Origin: JACVRW01 sp963771715
GTDB lineage: Bacteria; Actinomycetota; Thermoleophilia; Solirubrobacterales; Thermoleophilaceae
Assembly: GCA_963771715.1 (NCBI GenBank)
Contig: CAVYUQ010000003.1
Span: 372,001-436,000, forward strand
Length of the DNA stretch: 64,000 nt
Direction: 5' to 3'
Part shown: piece by piece, positions 52,942-61,925 of the stretch
How positions within the stretch are numbered: position 1 is the stretch's first letter
How the letters are laid out: every line of letters starts with the position of its first letter
Made by a program: the position numbers and the translations under genes
The notes under the pieces: generated by a model
What the model was told of the DNA's origin: nothing
Database searches by the model: none
The model's input: only the letters and a program-made list of their open reading frames with translations

Positions 52942-54762
52942 TCAGGAGCCGCCGCCCGCGGAGAGCATGCGCCAGATGCGCTTTGTCACTTGCGGAAGCT
53001 CGAGGCTCAGCGCCGATTCCTCGAGCTCCTGCGCCCACTGCGGCGTGCCGGCGCGCAGCACGATCCCCCCTCCGAGGCCGAGGGCGAGGAAGGCGGGCTG
53101 GCCCGGATCGCGTCCCGCCGCAGTGATTCGGCGACCGCCGCGCGGGAGGCCGCGGGAGGCCTCGAAGGCCGTGAACTCACCCACGAAGCTGGACATCCCC
53201 TCGAACAGGCCGAGGCCGTCTTCGAACACGGTCAGCGGCGCGGGGCTGGTGTGCAGCAGTTCCGTCTGCTCGCCGAACGCGTTCACGCGCCGCCGCCTCG
53301 ACGGGTTGCGCGCGCTGTCGCCGCTCAGCTCGATCGTGCGCTTGAACGAGTCCGCCCCGAACGCGGCCACGCGCCCGCCGTCGGCCACGTAGTCGCGCAG
53401 GCGGTCCATCAGCTGCTCCGGCAGCCAGAGCTCGCTACCTGCGAAGGCCACGCCCGGCGCGTTCCCGAGCGCGGGTCCCTCGCGGCGGGCCAGCGCCAGG
53501 TCGGTGGTGAGGTCGTAGGGGAGCCCCTCGCGGTCGAGCCAGCGCAGTAGCGGAGACACCTCCGCGTCGAAGCGCGGCGGCAGGCCGCCGCCCGCGAACT
53601 GGCGGTCGAGCCGCACCGCGCGCGAGAACGGAAGGCGGTCGTCGAAGCCGTCGGCGTCGTCGTCCACGCGGTTCAGCCCCTGCCACGTGAGCGCGGGCAG
53701 CACGACCAGTGGGCGCGCCTCGCCCCGAGCCCGCCTCGGCGGCAGCCCCGCCACGGCGAGCGGCCACCTGGCCCGCTGCCTCCCTGCCCGCACGCGGACG
53801 AGGTAGACGCCGGTCCTGGTCTTGCTCGGGATCCGGATGCGGAACCGCCCCGCCACGCGGCCGCCGTGCAGCACCGCCTCGGGATCGCCGAGCCGGGACA
53901 CGACCCAGTCGAAGCTGCGGTCGACCGGCCCCACCTCCAGATGCGCATAGGCGCCTGCCGTGACCGCGGACAGCGGGCCGCGCAGGGTGAACCTGCGCAC
54001 CGAGACGCCGGTGCCAGCCCGCGCGGAGGCGGCCGACGGCACCGGCTGCGGAGCCTCGGTCGAGTTGCCCGCGCGATCGCGCACGGCCACCGTGAACGCG
54101 TAGTCGCCCTCGGGAGCGGGCTCGGTCCGCTGCGGGCCGCTGCTCACCTGGCCGTCCCAGACCGCCGCCTTGTTGTGGCCGCCCCGGAAGCGGCGCACGA
54201 TGTGCGGCTTCCCGTCGTCGGTTCGGAAGACGCGAAAGACCGGTGCCCTGTTCTTCGGCCCGCGGTAGCGAATCCGCACCGACGGCGTCTCGCCCGGCAG
54301 GCCGGTGGCCACCACCGACGGCGTGGCGGACAGCAGCGTGACCCGAGGGGGTTTGCGGTCGACCGAGATCTCCTTGACGGAGTCGATCACGCGGCTCTCG
54401 TCGCGGCGAACGACGCGCATCCGGTAGGTCCCGTCGGCCACGAGCTTGCCGTCGTCGTCGCGCCCGTCCCAGGTGAAGCGGTGCTTGGCGTCGCCGGCCA
54501 GCCGGCGGTCGCTGGCGAGGCGGCGCACCTCGTTGCCCTCGGAGTCCACGACCATGAAGCTCACGCTGGCCGGCTCCGAGAGGTCGAATCCGACCCTGGT
54601 GGTGTCGCGGTAGGCGTCCCCGTTCGGCGAGAAGTGGGCCGGCTTCGTGGCGAAGCGAATCACGAGCGGGAACTCGCCCTTCAGCTGCTGCGTCGTGAAG
54701 AAAGCGGCGACGGTCGCGACCACCAGGACCGCGAACACCGCCCGGACCAGGGGACGGGTCAC
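52942..54762 (-). CDS. Large envelope protein with FlgD-like Ig domains
   Basis: 606 residues from GTG with an N-terminal membrane anchor (AVFAVLVVATVAAFF). The first part has FlgD-like Ig repeats: HFSPNGDAYRDTTRVGFDL, FTWDGRDDDGKLVADGTYRM, and AVWDGQVSSGPQRTE with EGDYAFTVAVRDRAGNS. The last ~280 residues resemble the glutamine-amidotransferase-like domain of N,N-dimethylformamidase large-subunit proteins, with ARPLVVLPALTWQGLNRVDD, YDLTTDLALARREG and LRDYVADGGRVAAFGADSF. It is a cell-surface protein, probably part of the polysaccharide or spore/cell-wall layer; enzyme activity is unproven. Confidence 0.82.
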   Translation of the reverse strand: MTRPLVRAVFAVLVVATVAAFFTTQQLKGEFPLVIRFATKPAHFSPNGDAYRDTTRVGFDLSEPASVSFMVVDSEGNEVRRLASDRRLAGDAKHRFTWDGRDDDGKLVADGTYRMRVVRRDESRVIDSVKEISVDRKPPRVTLLSATPSVVATGLPGETPSVRIRYRGPKNRAPVFRVFRTDDGKPHIVRRFRGGHNKAAVWDGQVSSGPQRTEPAPEGDYAFTVAVRDRAGNSTEAPQPVPSAASARAGTGVSVRRFTLRGPLSAVTAGAYAHLEVGPVDRSFDWVVSRLGDPEAVLHGGRVAGRFRIRIPSKTRTGVYLVRVRAGRQRARWPLAVAGLPPRRARGEARPLVVLPALTWQGLNRVDDDADGFDDRLPFSRAVRLDRQFAGGGLPPRFDAEVSPLLRWLDREGLPYDLTTDLALARREGPALGNAPGVAFAGSELWLPEQLMDRLRDYVADGGRVAAFGADSFKRTIELSGDSARNPSRRRRVNAFGEQTELLHTSPAPLTVFEDGLGLFEGMSSFVGEFTAFEASRGLPRGGRRITAAGRDPGQPAFLALGLGGGIVLRAGTPQWAQELEESALSLELPQVTKRIWRMLSAGGGS

Positions 54763-54846
54763 CTGTGCCCCGAGGAGCGCAAGCTCCGACCCGGGTATCG
54801 GAAGCGGAACCGGCTCATCGAGAGCCGGACCCTAGAGAATGCCTGC

Positions 54847-55926
54847 GTGCGCGTGCACCTGATCGACCCGTCCGGGGACGTGATGCCCTACGACCACGCC
54901 CTGGCCGGCGCGCTGGCCCGCCGCGGCATGGAGGTGGAGCTGGTCACGTCCCGCTTCGTCCACGGGCCGTCGCCGGTGCCGGACGGCTACAGCGTGGATG
55001 AGTCCTTCTACAGGCTCGCCACGCGCCTGGGCGATCGCGCGCCCCGCCGGCGACGGGCCGTGAAGCTGGCCGAGCACGTGCCCGACATGCTGCGCTACCG
55101 CCGCCGCGCGGCCGCCGCGGACGTGCGCCACTTCCAGTGGCTTCCGATCGAGCGGATCGACATCCACCTGCTGCCTGCCGCGCGGCCGCGCGTGCTCACC
55201 ATGCACAACGTGATCCGGCGCGAGGCCGTGGACCTGCGGCTAGCGAGCAGGATGGACGCCGTGATCGTGCACACGAAGCAGGGCGCCGAGCTGCTCGGCT
55301 ACCGGGACAACGTGCACGTGATCCCACACGGCGCCTTTGAGCACCTCACGCGGCAGGCGGACGAACGCCCGCTGCCCGCGGAGCTCGCCCAGGTCGAGCG
55401 CCCGGTGGTGCTCTATTTCGGCGTGGTCCGGCCCTACAAGGGCGTCGACGTGCTGGTGGAGGCCCTCCAGCAGGTGGAGGACGCCGAGCTGTGGGTGGTG
55501 GGCCGGCCGCTGGGCGTGTCGATGGAACGGCTGCGCCGACTCGCCCCACCTGGCAGGGTGCGCTTCGTGGACCGCTACGTGAGCGATGCCGAGCTGCCCG
55601 CCTTCTTCAGGCGCGCCGACCTCGTGGTGCTGCCGCACCGCAACGTCGACGTGTCCGGAGTGCTGTTCGCGGGCCTCGCCTTCGGCAAGGCCATGGTGAT
55701 GAGCGACGTGGGCGGCTTCCGCGAGCTGGTGGCCGAGCACGGCGCGGGAGTGCTCGTGCCGCCGGGCGATCCCGATGCGCTGGCCGCGGCCATCGGCGGG
55801 TTGCTGGCCGACCCGGAGGAGCGCCGGCGGCTCGAGCAGGCGGCCGCAGCCGCCGCATCGGGTCCGTACTCGTGGGACCGCATCGCCGGGCAGACCGCCG
55901 CCGTCTATGAGCGGGTGCTCGCGTGA
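54847..55926 (+). CDS. Glycosyltransferase family 4 (second)
   Basis: 359 residues from GTG 54847 (GTG 54853 is also possible). GT-B motifs: HLIDPSGDVMPYDHALAGAL, VLTMHNVIRREAVDL, then VLYFGVVRPYKGVDVLVEAL, and the donor site LPHRNVDVSGVLFAGLAFGK with GGFRELVAEHGAGVLVPPG. This last segment places the usual E-x7-E motif as a variant. It builds the sugar chain in the cytoplasm. The GTGA overlap with the formyltransferase gene links the two in one transcript. Confidence 0.9.
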   Translation: MRVHLIDPSGDVMPYDHALAGALARRGMEVELVTSRFVHGPSPVPDGYSVDESFYRLATRLGDRAPRRRRAVKLAEHVPDMLRYRRRAAAADVRHFQWLPIERIDIHLLPAARPRVLTMHNVIRREAVDLRLASRMDAVIVHTKQGAELLGYRDNVHVIPHGAFEHLTRQADERPLPAELAQVERPVVLYFGVVRPYKGVDVLVEALQQVEDAELWVVGRPLGVSMERLRRLAPPGRVRFVDRYVSDAELPAFFRRADLVVLPHRNVDVSGVLFAGLAFGKAMVMSDVGGFRELVAEHGAGVLVPPGDPDALAAAIGGLLADPEERRRLEQAAAAAASGPYSWDRIAGQTAAVYERVLA

Positions 55927-56691
55927 GGGCGATCTTCATGGGGAAGTGCAAGCGCTCGGCCGCCCGCGCGCTCGATTGGCTTGTGGAGCAGGGCGTGGAC
56001 GTGGCGGCGGTGGTGGCGTCGGAGCCGGACCGCTTCACGCGCGAGGAGCAGCGCCTGGACCTGGTGGCCGAGCGCCATGGCCTGCGGCTCGTGGCCGACG
56101 ACGACCTGTACGCCGAGCCACCCGAGGACGTCGACGTGGTGATCTCGTTCCTGTACTGGAAGCTGATCCGCGAGCCGCTCGTCTCGCTCGGACAGGGTCG
56201 GCTGCCTGAACTTCCACCCCGCGCCGCTGCCGGACCTGCGCGGGCTCGGCGGCTACAACGTGGCCGTCCTCGAGGGCATGCGCGAGTGGGGAGTGTCGTG
56301 CCATTTCGTGGACGACAGCTTCGACACCGGGGACCTGGTGGAGGTCGAGCGCTTCCCGATCGACCCGGACTCGGCGACCGCCTACTCACTCGACCTGGAG
56401 AGCCAGGAGCGGCTGCTCGGCCTGTTCCAGCGGGTGATGGGGAAGGTGGTTGCCGGAGAGGAGCTGCCCCGCACGCCCCAGGCAGGCGGGCGCTACGTCG
56501 GCCGCGACGATTTCGAGCGACTGCGCCGGGTGCAGCCGGGCGACGACCTCGATCGCAAGCTGCGCGCCTTCTGGTACCCGCCCCACCCGGGGGCGGTCGT
56601 GGAGGTGGACGGCCGCGACCTGACGCTCGTGGACGAAAGACTGCTTGCGGAGCTGGCCGACGTCTACCGCGACTCGGGGCGGGTGCCCTAG
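55923..56691 (+). CDS. Sugar formyltransferase-like protein, frame-interrupted
   Basis: The GTG start lies in a GTGA overlap with the GT4 stop. The first frame gives MGKCKRSAARALDWLVEQG, VVASEPDRFTREEQRL and VDVVISFLYWKLIREPL. It breaks near 56192; removing one base yields LGRVGCLNFHPAPLPDLRG and continues to 56691. The formyltransferase signature NFHPAPLPDLRG with HFVDDSFDTGDLVEVERFP is clear. The restored protein has about 255 residues, short of methionyl-tRNA formyltransferase (about 310), and its genomic place suggests it formylates an amino sugar (nucleotide-linked) using formyl-tetrahydrofolate. Confidence 0.82.
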
Positions 56692-56701
56692 GCTCAATCG
56701 C

Positions 56702-59700
56702 ATGAATTGCGCAGCCTGCGGTGCGGAGAATCCGGCGGGTGCGCGCTTCTGCATGTCCTGCGGCGCGGCCCTCGAGCGCCGCTGCCCCAGCTGCAACACG
56801 CCGGCACCGCCGGAGGCCCGCTTCTGCATGAGCTGCGGCGCCGCGCTGGATACCCAAGTCGGCGGCTTCGCCCCTCGGGGCACAGGCGCAGCGCCGACCG
56901 TTCTCCCGGAGGAACGGCGCCAGGTGACCGTCCTGTTCGCGGACCTGTCGGGCTACACCGCGTTCGCCGAGGGCATGGATCCCGAGCAGGTCAAGTCACA
57001 GGTCGACCGCGCGCTGTTCCGACTCGGCCATGAGGTGGAGCGCTACGGCGGCACCGTCGACAAGTACATCGGCGACAACGTGATGGCGCTGTTCGGCGCC
57101 CCGGTGGCGCACGAGGACGACGCGGAGCGAGCGGTCCGGGCCGGGCTCGGGATGCAGGACGCGATGGACGAGATCAACGCCGGCCTGCCGTCCGGTGCCC
57201 ACTTCGAGCTGCGCGTGGGCGTGAACACGGGCGAGGTGCTCGCCGGTGCGGTGGGCGAGACGTACACGGTCGTGGGCGACACCGTGAACGTGGCCTCCCG
57301 GCTCCAGAGCGCGGCGCGACCCGGAAGCGTGACCGTCGGCGAGCGCACGATGCGCGCCACCGACGCCGCCGTCCGCTACGAGGAGCTCGAGCCGCTGACG
57401 TTGAAGGGCAAGGCCGAGCCGGTGCCGGCCTGGGAGGCCGTGGGGCTGATAGCGGAGCACTCGGTGCGGCGCGTGGCGCCCGCGCGGGAGTCGCCGCTTG
57501 TCGGGCGCCAGCAGGAGCTGGCCACGCTCGACAGCCTCTACGAGCGCGTCGTCCGCGAGGGAACCTCTCATCTGGTCACGGTCGTCGGCGAGGCGGGCGT
57601 GGGCAAGTCGCGGCTGCTGCGCGAGTTCGAGGCACGCCTCGGCCAGCACCCGTCCGACCCGACCGTGCGCACCGGCCGCTGCCTCCCCTACGGGAGCGGC
57701 ATCGTGTTCTGGGCGCTCGGCGAGGTGCTGCGCGAGGAGTGCGGCATCGTCGAGTCGGATTCCTCCGAGGAGGCGTGGGGCAAGCTGCGCTCCTACGTCG
57801 GCGACCTCATGGGCGGGCAGGGAAAGACCTCGGACCGCGAGGCCGCGCTCATCGGCCGGCTGCTCGGCGTGGACGTGCCGCCCGAGCTCGTGCCCGAGGA
57901 GGACGACCCCGAGCGCATGCGCGAGTCCTTCCTCGCGGCCCTCCGCGGCGGCATCGAGGCGATCGCGAACAGGCATCCCTTCGTGATCGCCTTCGAGGAC
58001 ATCCACTGGGCCGACGACGGCCTGCTCGACGCCATCGAGCACCTCGCGCAGTGGGTGCGCGCGCCGCTGATGCTGGTCTGCCTTGCGCGTGACGAGCTGC
58101 TCGACCGCCGGGCGAGCTGGGGCGGCGGCCGCCGCTCCGCCACGCAGCTGTTCCTCGACCCGCTCAGCGACGAGCACAGCCGGGCGCTGGTACGCGCGCT
58201 GCTGCCTCAGGGCCACGAGGTCGTGCCGGCCGTGGCGGAGCGCTCCGGCGGCAACCCGCTGTTCGCAGAGGAGATGGCCCGCCGGATCACGGAGGAGGGC
58301 AGCATCGAGGCGGCCGAGCTCCCGGACACCGTGCAGGCGGTGCTGGCCGCGCGGCTCGACTCGCTCGACGCGTTCGAGCGGCGGCTCGTGCAGCAGGCCT
58401 CGGTGGTCGGGCGCACGTTCCCGGAGGGAGCGCTCGCGACGCTGGCGCGGTCGGAGGGGCGCGATCTCGGGCGGGCGCTCATGTCGCTTCAGGAGAAGGA
58501 CATCCTGGCCCCGTCCCCCGCCGGGCCGCTGCTCGGCGAGCGCGAGCTCGCGTTCAAGCACGTGCTGATCCGTGACGTGGCCTACGGCATGCTGCCCAAG
58601 GCCGTCCGCTCGCGGAAGCACTTCGAGATCGGCGCCTTCATGGAGGAGCGGGCCGGGGACCGCACGGAGGAGGTGGTTGCGCTGCTCGCCGAGCACTACG
58701 GGCGCGCGGCCGCCCTCGGGCGCGAGAGCGGGGTCCCGCCGCAGGAGCTCGAGTCGATGCGCGGGCGTGCGCTGCGCTTCCTCGAGGAGGCGGGCGATGC
58801 CGCCGGGAATCTGTACGCGAACCGCGAGGCGGCCGCGCACTACCGCCACGCGCGTTCGATCGCCCCGCAGGACGGCCGCGCCGACGTCGTCCGCATCGGG
58901 GAGAAGCTCGGCGACGTCTCGCTGCGCCTGGGGCGCGTGGACGAGGCCATCGGCGTGTGGTCCGACTGTCTCGACTGGCATCGCGGCCAGGAGGACCTCG
59001 AGCGGGTGGCCGACCTCCACCGGCGCATCGGCGCCGCGCTCTCACACAAGGGCGAGCGCAAGACGGCGATCGAGCACTACCAGAAGGGCATCAACCTGCT
59101 GAAGGACGGGCCGCCGCGGATCGAGCTCGTGCGCCTCTACGAGGAGGCGGCCTGGCTCTATCTCCACACCGGCGACAACATGCTCGCCATCTACGCGTCG
59201 GAGAAGGCGCTGCGGCTGGCCGAGCGGCTGGACGAGACGCGCGCCGCGAGCCGCGCCCACGGGATCTTCGGCCGCGTGTTCGGCCGCATCGGCGACACGC
59301 AGAAGGCGCGCGAGAACCTCGAGCGCGCGGTGGAGCTGGCGCGCGGCTCGGACGACGGCGAGACGATCCTGGCGCTGTCCGCGCTCGGCCGCCAGCTCGA
59401 GATCTCGGAGGCCGACGTGGCGGGCGCCCGCGCCGCTTACGAGGAGGCGCTTGCGCTCGCCGAGCAGGTCGGGATGCTGCCCGCGCAGGTGGAGCTGCAC
59501 GCCTGGCTCGCCCAGCTCGCCTCGTACACGGCCGATTGGGAGCGAGTGGAGCAGTCCACCGAGGCGAGCGCCGCGCTGGCCGAGCGCGAGGGGCTCGTGG
59601 GCAAGCTCTGCCTCCCGTACGCCCTGCGCGGCCTGCTGCGCTGGCGCGAGGGCCGCATCGGCGAGGCCACGGTGCTCTTCCACCGCGCGCACGAGCTCGC

Positions 59701-60241
59701 CGAGCAGGTGGGATGGTCGGAGATCGCGTTCCAGGCGCTGTTCGGGCTGGCGTTCGCGCTGCGCGACCAGGGCGACCTCGACGGCGCAACCGCGGCCCTC
59801 GACCAGGCGATCGAGGTGTGCGAGCGCGCCGGCCTGATCGCGCAGTCGATCCAGGCCACCGGTGCCCGCGCCGTGATCCTCGCCCTCGCACATCGCCCCA
59901 AGGCGGCGGCCGAGGCCGCGGCGATGACGGCACAGATGGCCGAGCGGCTGCACTACCCGCTCGGGCGTGCGGCGGCGCTCGAGGCGCGCGGAGTGTCGGA
60001 CGAGGACCCGGCCGCGGGCGCCGCGCTGCTGGCGGAGGCCGAGGAGGCGTGGCGCGCGCTCGACCGGCCGCTCGAGGCCACCCGCGCCCGGCTGCTGGCC
60101 GGCCAGGTGCTGCTGGGTCACGACGACGACCGGGCCTGCGAGCTACTGGCCGAGGCCGCGGCGGAGGGCGAGCGCTTGGGCGTGGCGCACCTGGCGGAGA
60201 AGGCACGCTCGGCAGCAGCGACGGCCGAACGGCTGCACTGA
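56702..60241 (+). CDS. Class III adenylate cyclase / AAA ATPase / TPR signalling protein
   Basis: 1179 residues. Two zinc ribbons lead (C3-C6...C17-C20 and C28-C31...C42-C45). A class III cyclase domain follows at about 75-250, with metal Asp in VTVLFADLSGYTAF and GTVDKYIGDNVMALFG, and VVGDTVNVASRLQ. A large NTPase carries Walker A GEAGVGKSRLL near residue 298 and Walker B IAFEDIHWADD near residue 430. TPR-like helical repeats fill about 680-1170 (DEAIGVWSDCLDWHRG, KTAIEHYQKGINLL, AIYASEKALRLAERL). It resembles actinobacterial cyclase-containing STAND-type regulators, so it probably makes cyclic AMP under NTP and repeat-domain control. Its start follows the formyltransferase by ten bases. Confidence 0.93.
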   Translation: MNCAACGAENPAGARFCMSCGAALERRCPSCNTPAPPEARFCMSCGAALDTQVGGFAPRGTGAAPTVLPEERRQVTVLFADLSGYTAFAEGMDPEQVKSQVDRALFRLGHEVERYGGTVDKYIGDNVMALFGAPVAHEDDAERAVRAGLGMQDAMDEINAGLPSGAHFELRVGVNTGEVLAGAVGETYTVVGDTVNVASRLQSAARPGSVTVGERTMRATDAAVRYEELEPLTLKGKAEPVPAWEAVGLIAEHSVRRVAPARESPLVGRQQELATLDSLYERVVREGTSHLVTVVGEAGVGKSRLLREFEARLGQHPSDPTVRTGRCLPYGSGIVFWALGEVLREECGIVESDSSEEAWGKLRSYVGDLMGGQGKTSDREAALIGRLLGVDVPPELVPEEDDPERMRESFLAALRGGIEAIANRHPFVIAFEDIHWADDGLLDAIEHLAQWVRAPLMLVCLARDELLDRRASWGGGRRSATQLFLDPLSDEHSRALVRALLPQGHEVVPAVAERSGGNPLFAEEMARRITEEGSIEAAELPDTVQAVLAARLDSLDAFERRLVQQASVVGRTFPEGALATLARSEGRDLGRALMSLQEKDILAPSPAGPLLGERELAFKHVLIRDVAYGMLPKAVRSRKHFEIGAFMEERAGDRTEEVVALLAEHYGRAAALGRESGVPPQELESMRGRALRFLEEAGDAAGNLYANREAAAHYRHARSIAPQDGRADVVRIGEKLGDVSLRLGRVDEAIGVWSDCLDWHRGQEDLERVADLHRRIGAALSHKGERKTAIEHYQKGINLLKDGPPRIELVRLYEEAAWLYLHTGDNMLAIYASEKALRLAERLDETRAASRAHGIFGRVFGRIGDTQKARENLERAVELARGSDDGETILALSALGRQLEISEADVAGARAAYEEALALAEQVGMLPAQVELHAWLAQLASYTADWERVEQSTEASAALAEREGLVGKLCLPYALRGLLRWREGRIGEATVLFHRAHELAEQVGWSEIAFQALFGLAFALRDQGDLDGATAALDQAIEVCERAGLIAQSIQATGARAVILALAHRPKAAAEAAAMTAQMAERLHYPLGRAAALEARGVSDEDPAAGAALLAEAEEAWRALDRPLEATRARLLAGQVLLGHDDDRACELLAEAAAEGERLGVAHLAEKARSAAATAERLH

Positions 60242-60249
60242 GTCGAGTG

Positions 60250-61842
60250 CTACTGCGCCAGGTCGGCGCCCGCGATCACTACCACGGTCGCGTCGCCCGC
60301 CAGCTCCTGGCTGGCAGCGTCGATCGGCTCGCGCTGGCCGATGCCGAGGCGCTTGTTCACGGCCTGCGCCTCGCGCTGGTGGCCGGGCGCATAGAGCACG
60401 ACGGACTCGGCGCGCTGCTGCTCCTGGTCGGCCGAGTTCGCAACCGTGCCGAGCGTGAAGCCGTGTGACTCGACACGGTCGCCCACCTGCTTGGCGAGGT
60501 TCGGCACCGTGGTGCCGTTCAGCACGGCGACCGTGACGTTGGCCGGGACGATCGGTCGCTTCTTCTTGCCGGCCCCGTTGTTGTTGGCCTCGTCGCTTCC
60601 GCCGTCTCCGCCGCCGGCCGGGCGCCCGTTCGAGGGCGTCGTGCTGTCGTCGCTCGAGAGCTGGTCGATGGCGAACACGCCGCCGCCGCCGAAGATCAGC
60701 AGGCCCGCCACCGCGAGCACCGCATAGCGCGGGCTGGCGAACATGCGGCGATACCACGGGCGCCTCGGCGGCGGGATGATCGCGGTCTGCTGCGGCATCG
60801 GGCGCGGCGGGAGCATCGGTCGCACCGGGGCGCGCTGACCGGACGGCGCAGGACGGAACGGGAGGCGCACCGGGCGGACGTCCACCGGCGGGCGTGGCCG
60901 GCCCACCGGGACCACCGGGCACGGCGGGAGCACCGGAGGCTTGGTGCCGGGCGCCGGCGAGCCGGGCGCAGCGTCAGGCGTCGTGGGAGCAGCCGGGCCG
61001 GCACCGGCCGGAGCGGGCGCGCCAGGCGTCGCGCCGGGGCTGCCGGGCTTGGTGCCCGGTGCCGCGGGAGCCGTGGGGCCGCCCGCCTCAGTGCCGGGTG
61101 CCGCGGGGCCATCGGGCTTGGTACCGGGTGCCGCGGGCCCGCCTGGCTTGGTGCCAGGGGCCGCGGCCGCGCCGGGCTTCGTGCCCGGTGCCGCAGGAGC
61201 CGCGGAGCCGCCCGCCTCAGTGCCGGGAGCCGCCGGAGCGCCGGGGCCGCCGGGCTTGGCGCCGGGCGCGGCGGGTGTGGCGCCGCCGCCGGGCTTGGCG
61301 CCGGGTGTGGCGGGCGCACCGGGAGCGCCCGGGGTGGGAGCCGCGCCGGGGGTCGCCGGGGCGCCTGGCGTTCCGGGGCCGCCTGGCTTCGCGCCCGGCT
61401 GCGGGGCCGTTGCAGCGCCCTGGCCCGCCGCCGTTTGCGCGCCCTGGCCTGCCGCCGCCTGCGCGCCTGCGGTCGCCGGGACTCCGGGTGCCGTCCCGCC
61501 CGCGTTTCCGCCCGCCGTGGCCGGCTTCGCCTGGGTGGCGGTTGCCGCGCCCGCACCGGCCGCGGCGGCCACCGCTGGGACTCCGGGCCTCGCGCCCGGC
61601 TTTGCCGGCTGCCCGGGCTGCGGGACCGCTCCGGGCTTCGGTGGCTGCGGCTGCGCCTGCACGCGGCCCGGCACGACCGTGGGCACGCCGGGTTCTGCGG
61701 CGCGCTCCGGCGCCCGGCCCGCCCACTCGCGCAGGCGCTTCACGTCGCGCGCCTGCGAGAAGTAGAGGACCGACAGAACGGCGAGCCCGACCACGGCGGC
61801 AAGCCCGGCGTACGAGCCGATTTCTTGGACGATTTCCGGCAA
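60250..61842 (-). CDS. LytR_C-domain membrane protein with long Pro/Ala/Gly spacer
   Basis: About 530 residues. TTG 61842 is preferred because related proteins begin LPEIVQEIGSYAGLAAVVG here; GTG 61881 would add 13 residues. Helix 1 (YAGLAAVVGLAVLSVLYFS) is followed by REWAGRAPE and a ~260-residue low-complexity PGAP/GTKPG spacer. A Pro/Arg-rich segment, a second helix (YAVLAVAGLLIFGGGGVFAI) and a LytR_C domain (VTVAVLNGTTVPNLAKQVGD, then LGTVANSADQEQQRAESVVLY) follow. LytR_C domains accompany LytR-CpsA-Psr proteins that attach wall polymers, but the catalytic LCP domain is absent here. It probably acts at the wall for the polysaccharide made by this locus. Confidence 0.85.
   Translation of the reverse strand: MPEIVQEIGSYAGLAAVVGLAVLSVLYFSQARDVKRLREWAGRAPERAAEPGVPTVVPGRVQAQPQPPKPGAVPQPGQPAKPGARPGVPAVAAAAGAGAATATQAKPATAGGNAGGTAPGVPATAGAQAAAGQGAQTAAGQGAATAPQPGAKPGGPGTPGAPATPGAAPTPGAPGAPATPGAKPGGGATPAAPGAKPGGPGAPAAPGTEAGGSAAPAAPGTKPGAAAAPGTKPGGPAAPGTKPDGPAAPGTEAGGPTAPAAPGTKPGSPGATPGAPAPAGAGPAAPTTPDAAPGSPAPGTKPPVLPPCPVVPVGRPRPPVDVRPVRLPFRPAPSGQRAPVRPMLPPRPMPQQTAIIPPPRRPWYRRMFASPRYAVLAVAGLLIFGGGGVFAIDQLSSDDSTTPSNGRPAGGGDGGSDEANNNGAGKKKRPIVPANVTVAVLNGTTVPNLAKQVGDRVESHGFTLGTVANSADQEQQRAESVVLYAPGHQREAQAVNKRLGIGQREPIDAASQELAGDATVVVIAGADLAQ
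60900..61650. repeat. Degenerate short-period GC repeat coding the PGA spacer
   Basis: Units of the form GCCGGGCTTGGTGCCCGGTGC recur at irregular spacing of roughly 30-40 bases; GCCGCCCGCCTCAGTGCCGGG occurs twice, near 61078 and 61206. The repeat encodes PGTKPG and PGTEAGG motifs of the LytR_C protein. Such tracts expand and contract easily and can be mis-assembled. Confidence 0.7.
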
Positions 61843-61925
61843 GGGCTGAAACTGTAGAGCGGGGAACGGCGCCCGGCGCACGCTTGGCGCGCGCGGCAGG
61901 TGCCTAGTTCGGCGAGTGCCGGACC

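Noticed and set aside
56996..59020. 674-codon minus-strand open frame
   Set aside because: Antisense to the cyclase/ATPase gene, which has zinc, cyclase and Walker motifs.
60941..61765. Plus-strand collagen-like frame rich in Gly/Pro/Ala
   Set aside because: It is the mirror of the repeat in the LytR_C gene; the minus strand has helices and a real C-terminal domain.
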